Positions 1 through 8,550 of a DNA stretch of 64,000 nucleotides are shown here, in pieces. The position numbers were made by a program, and so were the translations under genes. This stretch comes from Gemmatimonadota bacterium (GTDB lineage Bacteria; Gemmatimonadota; Gemmatimonadetes; Gemmatimonadales; Gemmatimonadaceae): assembly GCA_016191225.1 (NCBI GenBank), contig JACPPC010000021.1, forward strand, positions 1 to 64,000, read 5' to 3'. Every line of letters starts with the position of its first letter. The first letter of the stretch is position 1. The notes under the pieces were generated by a model that saw nothing but the letters and a program-made list of their open reading frames with translations, ran no database searches and had not been told where the DNA came from.

Positions 1-332
1 GCACGGGGGCGCGGCGCGGGGCCACGGGGCGTGTCGGCAGGGGGCGCGGCGCGCGAGCGGCGCGCGCGGCACCGCGCCGCCCGCGACAACCCCCCGGACG
101 CGAAAACCCCGCCTTTTGAGGGGCGGGGCTTCCGGTGGAACGGGAACGAAGAGAGGTTTTTGAAGCCCAGTCGAATGATGAGGCCCTCACCCTACCGTTG
201 GCCTTCCCCGCACTGGGGCATGACCGAGATAAAGTTGTCGGATCCTACTCGAAGGACTTATCGGCTCAAAGAATAGGTCTCTTCGCCCCTCGCCACCGAA
301 TCTACGGCCACGTGCCGGGAGCGTCAACGAAA
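1..332. other. no convincing gene; small GC hairpin
   Basis: No reading frame here looks like a protein: the frames present are Arg/Pro-rich translations typical of GC-rich non-coding DNA. An inverted repeat lies at 107-113 and 122-128 (ccccgcc / ggcgggg, 8-nt loop), which could be the terminator of a gene lying to the left. The stretch 230-290 is less GC-rich than its surroundings and may hold the promoter of the small membrane protein gene that starts at 333, but no good -35/-10 pair stands out. Confidence 0.4.
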
Positions 333-518
333 ATGGATGCAGGCATCGTCCTCGCGATCGCGATGTTGGTGACCTGGGGCATAGCGACCTTCAAGTACGA
401 GGCGCCGGGCTACGTGCACCTGCTGCTGACCCTGGGCGTGGCCTTGCTCGTGCACCGCATCGTCGATCGCGGCGCCCCCGGGCCGGCGGCGCCGGGCGAG
501 GGAAGGAAGGGGGGCTGA
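333..518 (+). CDS. small membrane protein, DUF5670 (Lmo0937)-like
   Basis: A 61-residue protein with one N-terminal hydrophobic segment (about residues 4-19), a short polar loop with Gly-Tyr-Val-His, and a second hydrophobic segment (about 30-43) followed by a basic, Pro/Gly-rich tail. The arrangement WGIATFKYEAPGYVHLLL is like the short lmo0937/DUF5670 family, two-helix membrane proteins of unknown function. I chose the ATG at 333 because a GGGAG sequence lies 11 nt upstream and the upstream codons of the same open frame do not look like protein. It is monocistronic and converges on the GNAT gene. Function unknown. Confidence 0.6.
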   Translation: MDAGIVLAIAMLVTWGIATFKYEAPGYVHLLLTLGVALLVHRIVDRGAPGPAAPGEGRKGG

Positions 519-570
519 GGCGGCGGGCGGGGGACCTGGTGCCGGCACGGCCGGCCGGCGGCCTCCCCGC

Positions 571-1545
571 TCAGATCTCCCAGTTGCTCAGCACGACCCC
601 CCGCTCCGGGCGCTGCTCGGCAAACCCGTGCAGGGTCATGCGCAGGTCGCTCCACCGCACGCGTGCCCCCATGCCGACGAGGGTCCGGTGCAGCCCGGAG
701 TATTCTCCCTGCACGCGGAAGGCCACCCGCCGCGTGCCGCTGCGCCGCGCGAAGTCGGCGAGCGCGATTGCCATCCGCTCCCCGTCGGTCTCGTCGGCGA
801 GCACGAGCTTGAGCACCCGCAGTTCCTCCCGCGCGCGCCCCTCGACCAGCGGCACCGTGTGGCAGATGGCGAATCCCGCCAGCGTGTCGCCACGGCGGAG
901 GAGCACGGTGTCCCCGCAGGACAGTTCGTCGGTGAGCTGGAGCTCGCGCGTGAAGTCGTACCCCGGCACGAGCTGGCCGACGAGGGCGCGGCAGGCGGCG
1001 ATCATTGCCGCCTTGTCGGTCGGGGTGAGCGCCCCGAGGAGCAGCGGCGAGCGCTCGGCTCCGGCGGCGTCCACGGTGAGCGTGAGGGTGAGCCGCCCGG
1101 GCACGAACCCGAGCCGCGAGTAGAACCCGATGTTGTCGAGGGTGCGCGGCATCGTCTCGAGGCCCAGCGTGTGGACGCCGAGCTGTCGCAGCCGGTCCAC
1201 GCCGGCGTGCACGATCTCCTTGCCGATCCCGTGCCCCTGCAGGTCGGGGCGCGCGGCCAGCGGCCCCATCCACCCCTCGGCCCCCGACGCGTGCGCCACG
1301 TTGAATGCCCCGATCTCCCCGCGGTCGTCGCGCCACAGCATCGCCCCCGCGCCGGCCCCCTCGATCGCGTAGCGCCAGATCAGCGGGTTCAGGAACGGGA
1401 CGCGCACCCCCACCAGGCCGTCGCGCCGGTACCGCTCCGTGAACGCGTCGCTGAACACGCCGTTGAGCGCGGTGATGTCGGCGAGCCGCACCGGGTAGGG
1501 GCCGTCGAGCGGCCCCTGCGTGCGCAGGTGGCGGGCAGTCGCCAT
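571..1545 (-). CDS. GNAT family N-acetyltransferase
   Basis: A 324-residue protein. The N-terminal half (about 20-165) is a GNAT fold: the acetyl-CoA pyrophosphate-binding motif A is visible as Arg-Pro-Asp-Leu-Gln-Gly-His-Gly-Ile-Gly near residues 99-108, followed by the beta-bulge and a typical 'NIGFYSRLGFVPGR' segment. The C-terminal half (about 165-324) looks like a second, weaker GNAT-like domain, so it may be a tandem-GNAT protein. The acceptor substrate cannot be told from sequence. The start codon shares its A with the sbcC stop (TGATG), so it is translationally coupled as the last gene of the DNA-repair operon. A role in DNA repair is not implied by the family; this may be passive linkage. 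Confidence 0.8.
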   Translation of the reverse strand: MATARHLRTQGPLDGPYPVRLADITALNGVFSDAFTERYRRDGLVGVRVPFLNPLIWRYAIEGAGAGAMLWRDDRGEIGAFNVAHASGAEGWMGPLAARPDLQGHGIGKEIVHAGVDRLRQLGVHTLGLETMPRTLDNIGFYSRLGFVPGRLTLTLTVDAAGAERSPLLLGALTPTDKAAMIAACRALVGQLVPGYDFTRELQLTDELSCGDTVLLRRGDTLAGFAICHTVPLVEGRAREELRVLKLVLADETDGERMAIALADFARRSGTRRVAFRVQGEYSGLHRTLVGMGARVRWSDLRMTLHGFAEQRPERGVVLSNWEI

Positions 1546-4001
1546 CAGGCGGCCCCGAGGCCGGCGAGCTCCGCCCCGGCGTCGTCGTCCGGCGCCGTGA
1601 TGGCCTCGCCCCGCGTCACGTCCGATGCCCCGGTCTCCTCGTTGTACCGCACGCTGATCACCCGGTCGAGTCCGTCGCGCACGCCCTCGATGTGCGTAAT
1701 CACGATCACCTGTTCGAAGCGATGATGCAATGACCGCAGCAGCTCGAGCACGTGCTGCCGCCGCGACTCGTCGAGCGACCCGAACACCTCGTCGAGGATC
1801 AGGAGCGAGAACGACTGCCCCGACCGCTCGGCGATCATCTGCGAGATCGCGAGGCGCAGCACGAGGTTGGCGAGGTCCTCCTCGCCCCCGGAAATCACCG
1901 GCTTGGGGACGCCGTCCTCGCGCACCGACAGGGCGTAGTCCTCGTTCAGTTCGAGCTCGCCGTAGCGGGCGTCGGTGAGCTCGCTCAGGAACTGGCTGGC
2001 GATCTCGGACAGCTCCGGCCGCAGTTGCGCGTTGAGGTCGGTGCGCACGTCCGAGAAGGCCCGGTCGAGCTCGTCGTGGAGCCGCTTCTCCCCCTGCCGC
2101 ACGGCGAGGCGCTGCTGCGCCGCCGCCAGCTCGGCCTGGGCCTGGGCCGCGCGGGCCGCCTCCACGCGGGCCGCCTCGGCCTCGCCGCGCGCCGCCACCG
2201 CGTCGAGCTCGGCGGTGCGGGCGGCCTGCTGCGCCTCCTCGTGCCGCGCGCGCAGCGCCGCGTACTCGGCGTCGCCAAGGAGCGGCGCGCCGATGCCCGC
2301 CGCCAGCGCCGCCATGCGGCCCCGCACGGCCATGAGGTGCGCCGTCACACGGTCGCGCTCGCGCAGGAGCTGCGGTTCGCGATCCACCTGCGCGCCGAGG
2401 CGGGCCTGCCGGGCATCGAGCGGCGTGAGGCGCTCGATCTCCCGCCTGACCGCCGCGTGGCGCGCCGTGTCGTACCCCGCCGGCAGGCTGTCGATGTCCC
2501 GCCGCAGCCCCGCGTGCCGCTCCTCCTTGGCGTGGATGTCGCGCCCCAGCTGCGCCAGCTCCTGCACCGCGCTCTGCACCTTGGCCAGGCGCCGCTCCTG
2601 CGCCCCCGCCTCGAGCGCGAGGGCGCGGCGCTGTTCGTCGAGCGCGCGGACCTCCTCGGGCACCTCCTGCAGCTGCTCGAGCCGCCGCTTGAAGAAGTTG
2701 CCGTCGACCATCACCGTCTCGAGCTGCGCGTCGAGCACGTCGAGCACCTGCCGGTAGTGGTCCCCGAGCGGGCGGGCGCAGGTCGGGCAGGTCCCCTCCT
2801 CGCCGAGCGCCACGATCCGGTCGCGCTGCTCCTTGGCGTCGCGCCACTGCTTGAGCAGGGCCTCGCGCCGGGTCTCCGCCTCCTGGCGGTCGCGCACCCA
2901 CTCGGTGCGGCGCGCCTCGAGCTCCGCGAGCATCGCCTCCACCGCGTGGCGCTTCTGCTCGAGCTGCACCGTGGCCTCCTCCTCGAGCGCGGGAGCGGTG
3001 CTCACGCGCTCCCGGCGGTCGCGCAGCCGCGCCAGCTCGTCGGCCAGCACGCGCTCCTCGGCGAGCAGGGTGCGGCGGCGCCCCTCCTCGCCGGCGAGCG
3101 CGTTGAACTGCTGGATCTCGACCATCAGTCCCGGCAGCGGGGCGAGCTCGGTGGCGAGGGCCTCGAGCTCGGCGCGCGCGGCGGCGACCTCGTGCAGGTC
3201 GCGGGCCAGCCGCGCCACGTCGCGACTCAGTGCCGCCTCCTCCCCCTGCCCGACCCGCCGTTCCGTCTCGGCCTGCTGGGCGCGCTCGCGCTCGGCCTGG
3301 GCGCGCGTCCACTGCGGGGCGACCGCGGCGAGCGCCCGTGACGCCCCGGCGAACGCCTCCTCGGCGACCGCCAGCCGCCGGTCGGCGGCGCGGCGGCGGT
3401 CGTCGGCCTCCTGCAGCTGGCGGGCCACCACGGCCGGGTCGGGAAGCCCCTCGCGCAGCACCGCGATCTCGGCCGCGATCACCTTGCGGCGGTCGCGGAC
3501 GAGCGCCTGCGCCGTGCGCAGCCGTTCGTACCCGAGCACACGGGACAGGAACTGCGCCCGCTCGGTCGGCCCCATCGCCGCCATCACGTCGAGTTCCTTC
3601 TGTCCCGTGAAGTAGGTGTTGAAGAACTCGCTGCGCGTCATCCCGAGCCGCCGCTGCAGCAAGTCGCCGACGGCGGTAATCGAGTTGGCGATCGGCTCCG
3701 CGCTGTCGTCGAGGTAGAGCTCGGCGCTGGTCAGCCCGCGCACCACGCGAAAGCGGTGCGCCCCGAGCTCGAAGCCCAGCTCGACGCGCACCGACGACCG
3801 GGCCGGCGCGCGCGAGAACCGGATCGAGTCGCGCGTGCCGCGGGCGGCCGCGTTGCCGTAGAGCGCCCACGCGATCGCCTCGAGCACGGTGCTCTTGCCC
3901 GAGCCGTTGGGGCCGATGATGCCGGTCAGCCCGCCCTCGAACTCGAACAGCGAGTCGGCGTGCTGGCGGAAGTTCACGAGCTGGAGCCGGTTGATCTTCA
4001 C
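1545..4001 (-). CDS. sbcC: SbcC/Rad50-type DNA repair ATPase
   Basis: An 818-residue SMC-like ATPase, partner of the SbcD nuclease in DNA-end and hairpin processing. Visible parts: N-terminal ATPase half with Walker A GPNGSGKS at residues 30-37; long Ala/Glu/Arg-rich coiled coils; a zinc hook CPTC at about residue 404 in the middle of the coils; and the C-terminal half with the ABC signature ISGGEEDLANL, Walker B LLILDEVFGSLDE and a D-loop. It is nearer in length to archaeal/Thermus Rad50 than to E. coli SbcC (about 1050 residues). GTG start at 4001, overlapping the sbcD stop by 4 nt, with GGAGG a few bases upstream. Third-last step of a nurA-herA-sbcD-sbcC string. Confidence 0.93.
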   Translation of the reverse strand: MKINRLQLVNFRQHADSLFEFEGGLTGIIGPNGSGKSTVLEAIAWALYGNAAARGTRDSIRFSRAPARSSVRVELGFELGAHRFRVVRGLTSAELYLDDSAEPIANSITAVGDLLQRRLGMTRSEFFNTYFTGQKELDVMAAMGPTERAQFLSRVLGYERLRTAQALVRDRRKVIAAEIAVLREGLPDPAVVARQLQEADDRRRAADRRLAVAEEAFAGASRALAAVAPQWTRAQAERERAQQAETERRVGQGEEAALSRDVARLARDLHEVAAARAELEALATELAPLPGLMVEIQQFNALAGEEGRRRTLLAEERVLADELARLRDRRERVSTAPALEEEATVQLEQKRHAVEAMLAELEARRTEWVRDRQEAETRREALLKQWRDAKEQRDRIVALGEEGTCPTCARPLGDHYRQVLDVLDAQLETVMVDGNFFKRRLEQLQEVPEEVRALDEQRRALALEAGAQERRLAKVQSAVQELAQLGRDIHAKEERHAGLRRDIDSLPAGYDTARHAAVRREIERLTPLDARQARLGAQVDREPQLLRERDRVTAHLMAVRGRMAALAAGIGAPLLGDAEYAALRARHEEAQQAARTAELDAVAARGEAEAARVEAARAAQAQAELAAAQQRLAVRQGEKRLHDELDRAFSDVRTDLNAQLRPELSEIASQFLSELTDARYGELELNEDYALSVREDGVPKPVISGGEEDLANLVLRLAISQMIAERSGQSFSLLILDEVFGSLDESRRQHVLELLRSLHHRFEQVIVITHIEGVRDGLDRVISVRYNEETGASDVTRGEAITAPDDDAGAELAGLGAA

Positions 4002-5203
4002 GGCCCCTCCTCCTCGCCCACGGCGGCCGGCGCCACCACGTCTTCCGCCTCGCGCAGGTACTGGAGGCCGAGGGCGACCAGCGCCTCGCGGTCGATGTCG
4101 GCCTCGAGGGGGCGGGCGTGGAGCCGGTCGCGGAGGGTCTCGGCGAGCGAAGGACGCCGCCCTGGGGCCCCCGAGATCGCCGTGAGCCGGATCGGCTCGG
4201 GCCGCCGCGCGTCGAGGTGGAAGTGCAGCGCCCGCTTGCGGTAGTCGCGCAGGGCCGCGTGGTCGAGCTCGCGGGCCACGTGCCGCGGGATCTCGTCGAC
4301 CACCAGCCGCACGATCGCGTCGTCGATCTTCGCGCGTGAACGCTCCACGGTGGCGCGGATCGCCGCGTCCACCGACTCGGGGGAGAGGCCGCGGGCGTTC
4401 ACCGGCGGGAGGTCGATCACCTGCCGCACGGCCTCGATCGCGTGGGGCGTGTGCTTGCCGGTGGCGAGGTTGTGCTCGACGATCCGCTTGCCGGGGAGCT
4501 TCGCATCGCGCTCCTCGCGCAGCTCTCCCCAGATGTTCGGGCTCGTGTACTCGGTCGAGCCCGAGTAGTACACCGGCCGGCCGGGGACGACCTGCCGGTA
4601 CACGTGATAGTGGCCGAGGGCGCCGTAGTCCCACTTGCCCGCCGCCAGCTCGGCCGGGGTGTAGCCGGCGGTGGCCCGGTCCACCGGCGCCGCGTGCATC
4701 GGGATCACGCCATCCACCTCGCCGTGCAGCAGGAGCACGTTCCACCGCGCCCGCGGGTCGGGTTCGAGGCGGGGACGCACCATTCCCACCACGTCGGGCA
4801 CGGCGAGGATCGACAGCTCGCGATCGGGGAACGACAGCCGCTCGGCACCCTTGTGCACCACATGGATGCCGAGTTGCGCGAACAGCGTGAGAATGCACAC
4901 GGTCTCGCTGGAGCGTGGCGCGTCGTGGTTGCCCGCCACCATCACCACCGGCGCTTCGGGGAGCGCCGTCACCAGTCGCTGGAACTGGCGGACGGCGTGC
5001 AGGAGCGCCTGGTTGGTCGGCCGCACCGTGTGAAAGACGTCGCCGGCGATGAGCACGAGGTCCGGCGCGAGCGCGATCGTCCGGTCGATGGCGCGCGTGA
5101 AGGCCTGCGCCACGTCGGCCTCGCGCTGGTTGAGGCCGTTGGGGTTCGTGCGCTGGTACTGGCGAATCCCGAGGTGCAGGTCGGCGAAGTGGACGAGCCG
5201 CAT
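3998..5203 (-). CDS. sbcD: SbcD/Mre11-type DNA repair nuclease
   Basis: A 401-residue calcineurin-like phosphoesterase, the Mn-dependent exo/endonuclease subunit of the SbcCD (Mre11-Rad50) complex. The metal-site motifs are all present: D8-x-H10 (FADLHLG), GD55, GNHD at 91-94, H160 in LLHGE, and the H198-x-H200 pair in GHYH. A C-terminal capping/Rad50-binding region of about 130 residues follows. The ATG at 5203 gives the standard MRLVHFADLHLG start. It begins only 3 nt after the herA stop codon and its own stop overlaps the sbcC start, so herA, sbcD and sbcC are almost certainly on one message. Confidence 0.95.
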   Translation of the reverse strand: MRLVHFADLHLGIRQYQRTNPNGLNQREADVAQAFTRAIDRTIALAPDLVLIAGDVFHTVRPTNQALLHAVRQFQRLVTALPEAPVVMVAGNHDAPRSSETVCILTLFAQLGIHVVHKGAERLSFPDRELSILAVPDVVGMVRPRLEPDPRARWNVLLLHGEVDGVIPMHAAPVDRATAGYTPAELAAGKWDYGALGHYHVYRQVVPGRPVYYSGSTEYTSPNIWGELREERDAKLPGKRIVEHNLATGKHTPHAIEAVRQVIDLPPVNARGLSPESVDAAIRATVERSRAKIDDAIVRLVVDEIPRHVARELDHAALRDYRKRALHFHLDARRPEPIRLTAISGAPGRRPSLAETLRDRLHARPLEADIDREALVALGLQYLREAEDVVAPAAVGEEEGP

Positions 5204-5206
5204 CGG

Positions 5207-7174
5207 TCAGGGGCCGTACGGATCGTCGTCGGGCACACGGCGCACGGCACGGGGCCGCGTCGCGGCGGGCGCCGGCTCCCGCGCCGGCGCCCGCCCCCGC
5301 AGCGCCCGCTGGAAGTACTCCCGCACGTTCGCCGGCCGCTCGCGCAGCGCCGCGTGCCGCACCCGCAGCACCTCCTCTTCGCCGTGCAGCGCGACCAGGT
5401 CCTGCGCCCACGCCAGCGGGAGCGTGTCGTCGAGCGGCTTCAGCGCGCGCAGCAGCGCGACCTCGACGCCGGGCTCGGCCGCGGGGGGCCACCGCTCCAT
5501 CCCGTCGCGGCCGCGGCACACCGCCGGCCGCGGGAAGCGCACGAAGATCGGCTGCGTGAAGTGCGGGTGCCGCACCATCAGCTGCCCCTTCTCGAGCGTC
5601 GCCAGCCGCGTCCGAACCGCCGGCGAGAGCACGGCGTACCCCGGCGTCGCCAGCTCGTCGGCGTCCATCCGGCCGAAGAGCGCCGTGCCCGCGTTGCCGA
5701 CCACGCGCCGGTGCACCTGCGACCGGAACTGCTGCGCGCTGAACAGCACCAGCCCCAGGTAGCGGCCCCGCTCCGCGATGTCGAGCAGCATCCGCCGCAC
5801 GTAGGTATCAGGGCCGTCACTCGCCGCGTAGCGGTTGAGCTCGTCCACGAACACCACCACCTGCCGCACGCCAAGGTCGCCCCGCTCGAGGTGCTCGCGC
5901 AGCATGCTGATCACCCGGGCGAAGATCAGGTCCTGCGCATCCTCCTCGAGGTTCGCCACGTCCACCACGTACAGGCCGCGGTCGTCGAAGGCGCCCCACG
6001 GCAAGTCGCTCACCACCCCGCCGTCGGTCACCAGGCCGGCGCAGCGCGTGGCGATGTTCACGAGCCGGTTGCGCACCTTGCGGATCGTCGCCACGTGGTG
6101 CGTGCGCCACCCGTCCTGGTTGCGGCTCTCCATCCCCCGCAGCAGGTCGCGAAACCACGCCTCGAGGCCGGCGAAGGTGCTCACCGTGTGCGGCTGCGAC
6201 AGCACCTCGTCGCTGAACAGCTGGTCGAGCACCCGCTCCTTGACGAAGTCGATCAGCGCGTCGGCCTTGGCGTCGACGTCGTCGCGGTTGAGCAGCACCT
6301 CCGCGTACTGCAGCACCTCGCGCAGCCCCCACGTGAGCGGCGAGACGTTGTGCTGCAGCGCCTCGTGGCTGCGCAGCGTGTCGAGCGACATCCCCCCGGC
6401 CGTGAGCGGCGCGAAGTACCGCACCGCCGCGAACGGCTCGGCCGGCACGCCCAGCTGCTCGTGCATCGCCCGGTCGGCATCCTCGAGCGCGCCGGGCTGG
6501 TCGAGGAACAGCAGGTCGGGGCCCTTCACGTTGAAGCAGACCGCCGCGACCGGCCCCTTGCTCGCCGGGAAGTGGGCGAAGATCGACGCCAGCAGCCACT
6601 CCACCGCGCTCGTCTTGGTCGCCAGCCCCGACACGCCGCTGATGTTGCAGTGTGCCGCCTCGGGGCCCACGAGAAAGTCCGCGTCGAGCCAGATCGGCGC
6701 GTCGGTGCCGCCGGCGCGATACACGCCGAGCGGTATCCCGGTCTGCGCGCCCTCGGCGAGGTACCCGTCCATGCGCAGCGCGACCGACACGTCGGCGGCC
6801 GAGGCGAGGAAGACCTCGCCCAGCGGCACCGGCTGCAGCGGCTCCTCGGGGACGTGTCGCAGCACCGCCGCCGTGTACAGCCGGATCTCGGTGCGGTGCG
6901 TCGGCGCCGCTCCCGGCCCCGCCGGCCGGCCGTCGAACCCGAGCACGTCGTGCAGCGGCGTGGCGAGGTCGGAGTACGACAGCCCGTCCGTGACCACGCC
7001 GTAAATCACCGGCCGCACGCCGAGCACGGCCTGCGTCCCCGCCACGCGCACGATCGTGCCGATGCCCACCGGCGAGTCGAGCGCCGTCCAGAAGTGGAAC
7101 TCGTGCGGCGTGTTGGGGCGGCGCTCGGTCGCCACCACCCGTCCCAGCGGGGCGGCAGGCGCGGAATCCGTCAT
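5207..7174 (-). CDS. herA: HerA-type hexameric DNA translocase/helicase (DUF87)
   Basis: A 655-residue protein of the FtsK-HerA ATPase superfamily: an N-terminal HAS-barrel-like region (about 10-135), then the P-loop ATPase core. The P-loop is unusual, GVSGLATKTS at 180-189, with the lysine at 187 in place of the common GSGKS form. Walker B is VVVFVDELN, and a downstream segment on Arg-rich strands and 'FSAQQFRSQVHRRV' corresponds to the sensor/arginine-finger region. In archaea HerA threads DNA for the NurA nuclease during end resection. Start chosen at the ATG 7174: a -10-like TATCTT ends 6 nt before it, which suggests an internal leaderless promoter in addition to read-through from nurA (61-nt gap). 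Confidence 0.85.
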   Translation of the reverse strand: MTDSAPAAPLGRVVATERRPNTPHEFHFWTALDSPVGIGTIVRVAGTQAVLGVRPVIYGVVTDGLSYSDLATPLHDVLGFDGRPAGPGAAPTHRTEIRLYTAAVLRHVPEEPLQPVPLGEVFLASAADVSVALRMDGYLAEGAQTGIPLGVYRAGGTDAPIWLDADFLVGPEAAHCNISGVSGLATKTSAVEWLLASIFAHFPASKGPVAAVCFNVKGPDLLFLDQPGALEDADRAMHEQLGVPAEPFAAVRYFAPLTAGGMSLDTLRSHEALQHNVSPLTWGLREVLQYAEVLLNRDDVDAKADALIDFVKERVLDQLFSDEVLSQPHTVSTFAGLEAWFRDLLRGMESRNQDGWRTHHVATIRKVRNRLVNIATRCAGLVTDGGVVSDLPWGAFDDRGLYVVDVANLEEDAQDLIFARVISMLREHLERGDLGVRQVVVFVDELNRYAASDGPDTYVRRMLLDIAERGRYLGLVLFSAQQFRSQVHRRVVGNAGTALFGRMDADELATPGYAVLSPAVRTRLATLEKGQLMVRHPHFTQPIFVRFPRPAVCRGRDGMERWPPAAEPGVEVALLRALKPLDDTLPLAWAQDLVALHGEEEVLRVRHAALRERPANVREYFQRALRGRAPAREPAPAATRPRAVRRVPDDDPYGP

Positions 7175-7180
7175 CCGGGA

Positions 7181-7186
7181 AAGATA
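7181..7186 (-). promoter_or_regulatory. -10-like TATCTT directly before herA
   Basis: On the minus strand TATCTT is followed by six bases and the herA ATG, so a transcript from it would start at or next to the start codon. No good -35 hexamer is present at 17 nt. The same hexamer recurs before other genes in this window. Confidence 0.4.
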
Positions 7187-7235
7187 GCGTTGCCCCTCCC
7201 CCACGGCTGCACGGCGGCGTGCGGCCGGTCGCCGG

Positions 7236-8267
7236 CTACAGCGACGCCCGCAGGAACTCCTCGCAGTCGCGGATCGGGTACACCATCACGTCCCACCGGC
7301 TGTCCGGCAGGGCGAGGGGGCGCGACTCGGCGAGGACCATCCGCGACACGGCGTCGGCCCGCGCCGCGAGCGCCACGCCATCGCCTCCCGGCGCGTGCGC
7401 CGCTTCCACCCGCACCAGCCCCCACAGCGGATGCCGCCCGGCGGGATCGCGCAGGCGCAGGTACCATGTGGCCACGCTCACGCGCGTGGCGGAGGTGCGC
7501 TCGAGCACGCTCGACCGTTCGCCCGCCGCCAGTGCCAGCACCACGCGCAGCGCCTCACCGGCCACCTGCAGCTCCCGGTGGCTCTTCACCACGCCGGTCA
7601 CGGCCGGCGAGCGGCTGGCGGCGTCTCCCGGCAGCGGGCCGTCCACGCAGAGCGCCCCGGGGCCCCGCTCCACCCAGGCGTCCGCCAGGCGGCGCTCCAT
7701 CGCGCCGCGATGCTCGCGAATCGCGTCGCAGGCCGCGCGCTCCAGTTCCAACGGGTGAGGCCCGGCCGACCGGTCGACCGCGCGATCCCTGCGGCCGGCC
7801 AGCGTGTCGGCGATCGCGAACCCCCGCTCCTCAAACTGCGCGGGGACATCCGCCGGCAGGAGCGCCAGGGGCAGGTACACCCGCGTCTCCCGGGCGAAGC
7901 CGCCACCCCACGTGCGCAGCCGGCCCTCGTGGCGCTCGCGCACCACGGCCGCCACGGAGCCGAGCACGATCGGCGCGGCGTCCAGGTACCCGACCCGTTC
8001 CGTGCGCTGGATGCCGTCGAGGAAGGCGCCGAACGTCGCGTCGGGCTCGCCCGCCACGCGGTGCGCACGCACCGTGTCGCCCTCGATCACCCGCGCCGGC
8101 GAAAGCCGCGCCTCGTCGCGCGCGTCGCGCGCGACCTCCATCGGCGCCCCGCCCGCCCCGCTCACCAGCGCCCGCGGCGACGCCGCGCCGAGCGTGCGCC
8201 GCGCCATCGCCAGCAGCGCCGCCTGTCCCGCCGCGGCGCCCGCCGCGGCGCCCGCCGGGACAGTCAC
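7236..8267 (-). CDS. nurA: NurA-like 5'-3' nuclease (putative)
   Basis: A 343-residue protein that I assign to the NurA nuclease family with moderate confidence. Family-like landmarks: FLDG with Asp84 (first catalytic acid position), CVDG with Asp209 (second acid), the nearby GVVKSH with Lys228, and a C-terminal 'YPIRDCEEFLRA' that resembles the YP..L..A ending of NurA. The N-terminal 20 residues are Ala/Gly-rich. The assignment is supported by position: it lies immediately upstream of herA, the usual NurA partner, and upstream of mre11/rad50 homologues. It starts 4 nt after the stop of the AsnC-domain gene. The canonical DGS triplet is DGI here. Without the context this would be a hypothetical protein. 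Confidence 0.6.
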   Translation of the reverse strand: MTVPAGAAAGAAAGQAALLAMARRTLGAASPRALVSGAGGAPMEVARDARDEARLSPARVIEGDTVRAHRVAGEPDATFGAFLDGIQRTERVGYLDAAPIVLGSVAAVVRERHEGRLRTWGGGFARETRVYLPLALLPADVPAQFEERGFAIADTLAGRRDRAVDRSAGPHPLELERAACDAIREHRGAMERRLADAWVERGPGALCVDGPLPGDAASRSPAVTGVVKSHRELQVAGEALRVVLALAAGERSSVLERTSATRVSVATWYLRLRDPAGRHPLWGLVRVEAAHAPGGDGVALAARADAVSRMVLAESRPLALPDSRWDVMVYPIRDCEEFLRASL

Positions 8268-8271
8268 GCGC

Positions 8272-8550
8272 CTACTCGACGCCGATGTCCCACGCCTGCT
8301 CGAGGTCGCCCTTCGAGTAGGCGCGGAACGCCGTCAGCGTCTGCGTGCGCTCGATGCCGGGCACCTTGGGGAACTCCTCGGTCACCACCTGCGCGATCTC
8401 GTCGTACTCCGTCACCCGCACGATCACCACCAGGTCCCACGGACCGGAGACCGAGTAGACCTCGCGCACCCCGTCGATCCCGGCCAGCGCCGCTCCGCAC
8501 TCGGGCACGCGCTTGGGGTGGGCCTTCACCAGCACGATCGTCGTGATCAT
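8272..8550 (-). CDS. stand-alone Lrp/AsnC ligand-binding (RAM) domain protein
   Basis: A 92-residue protein that is only the RAM/AsnC_trans_reg alpha-beta sandwich: 'MITTIVLVKAHPKRVPECGAAL', a GVREVYSVSGPWDLVVIV strand-turn-strand, and a C-terminal 'IERTQTLTAF' strand. The DNA-binding helix-turn-helix of full Lrp proteins is absent, so it probably oligomerises and binds a small ligand, often an amino acid, rather than DNA. The start ATG overlaps the upstream stop by 4 nt, and the next gene (nurA-like) begins 4 nt downstream. What it contributes to a repair operon is not known; the aminotransferase two genes upstream is the more natural partner. Confidence 0.85.
   Translation of the reverse strand: MITTIVLVKAHPKRVPECGAALAGIDGVREVYSVSGPWDLVVIVRVTEYDEIAQVVTEEFPKVPGIERTQTLTAFRAYSKGDLEQAWDIGVE

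Noticed and set aside
31-276. Possible small gene at the left edge
   Set aside because: Arg/Pro-rich translation, no ribosome-binding site, no recognisable fold.
571-3870. A 1099-residue minus-strand frame that starts inside sbcC and ends as the GNAT gene
   Set aside because: Only its last 324 residues look like protein; the upstream part is an Arg/Ala/Gly-rich shadow of sbcC in another frame.
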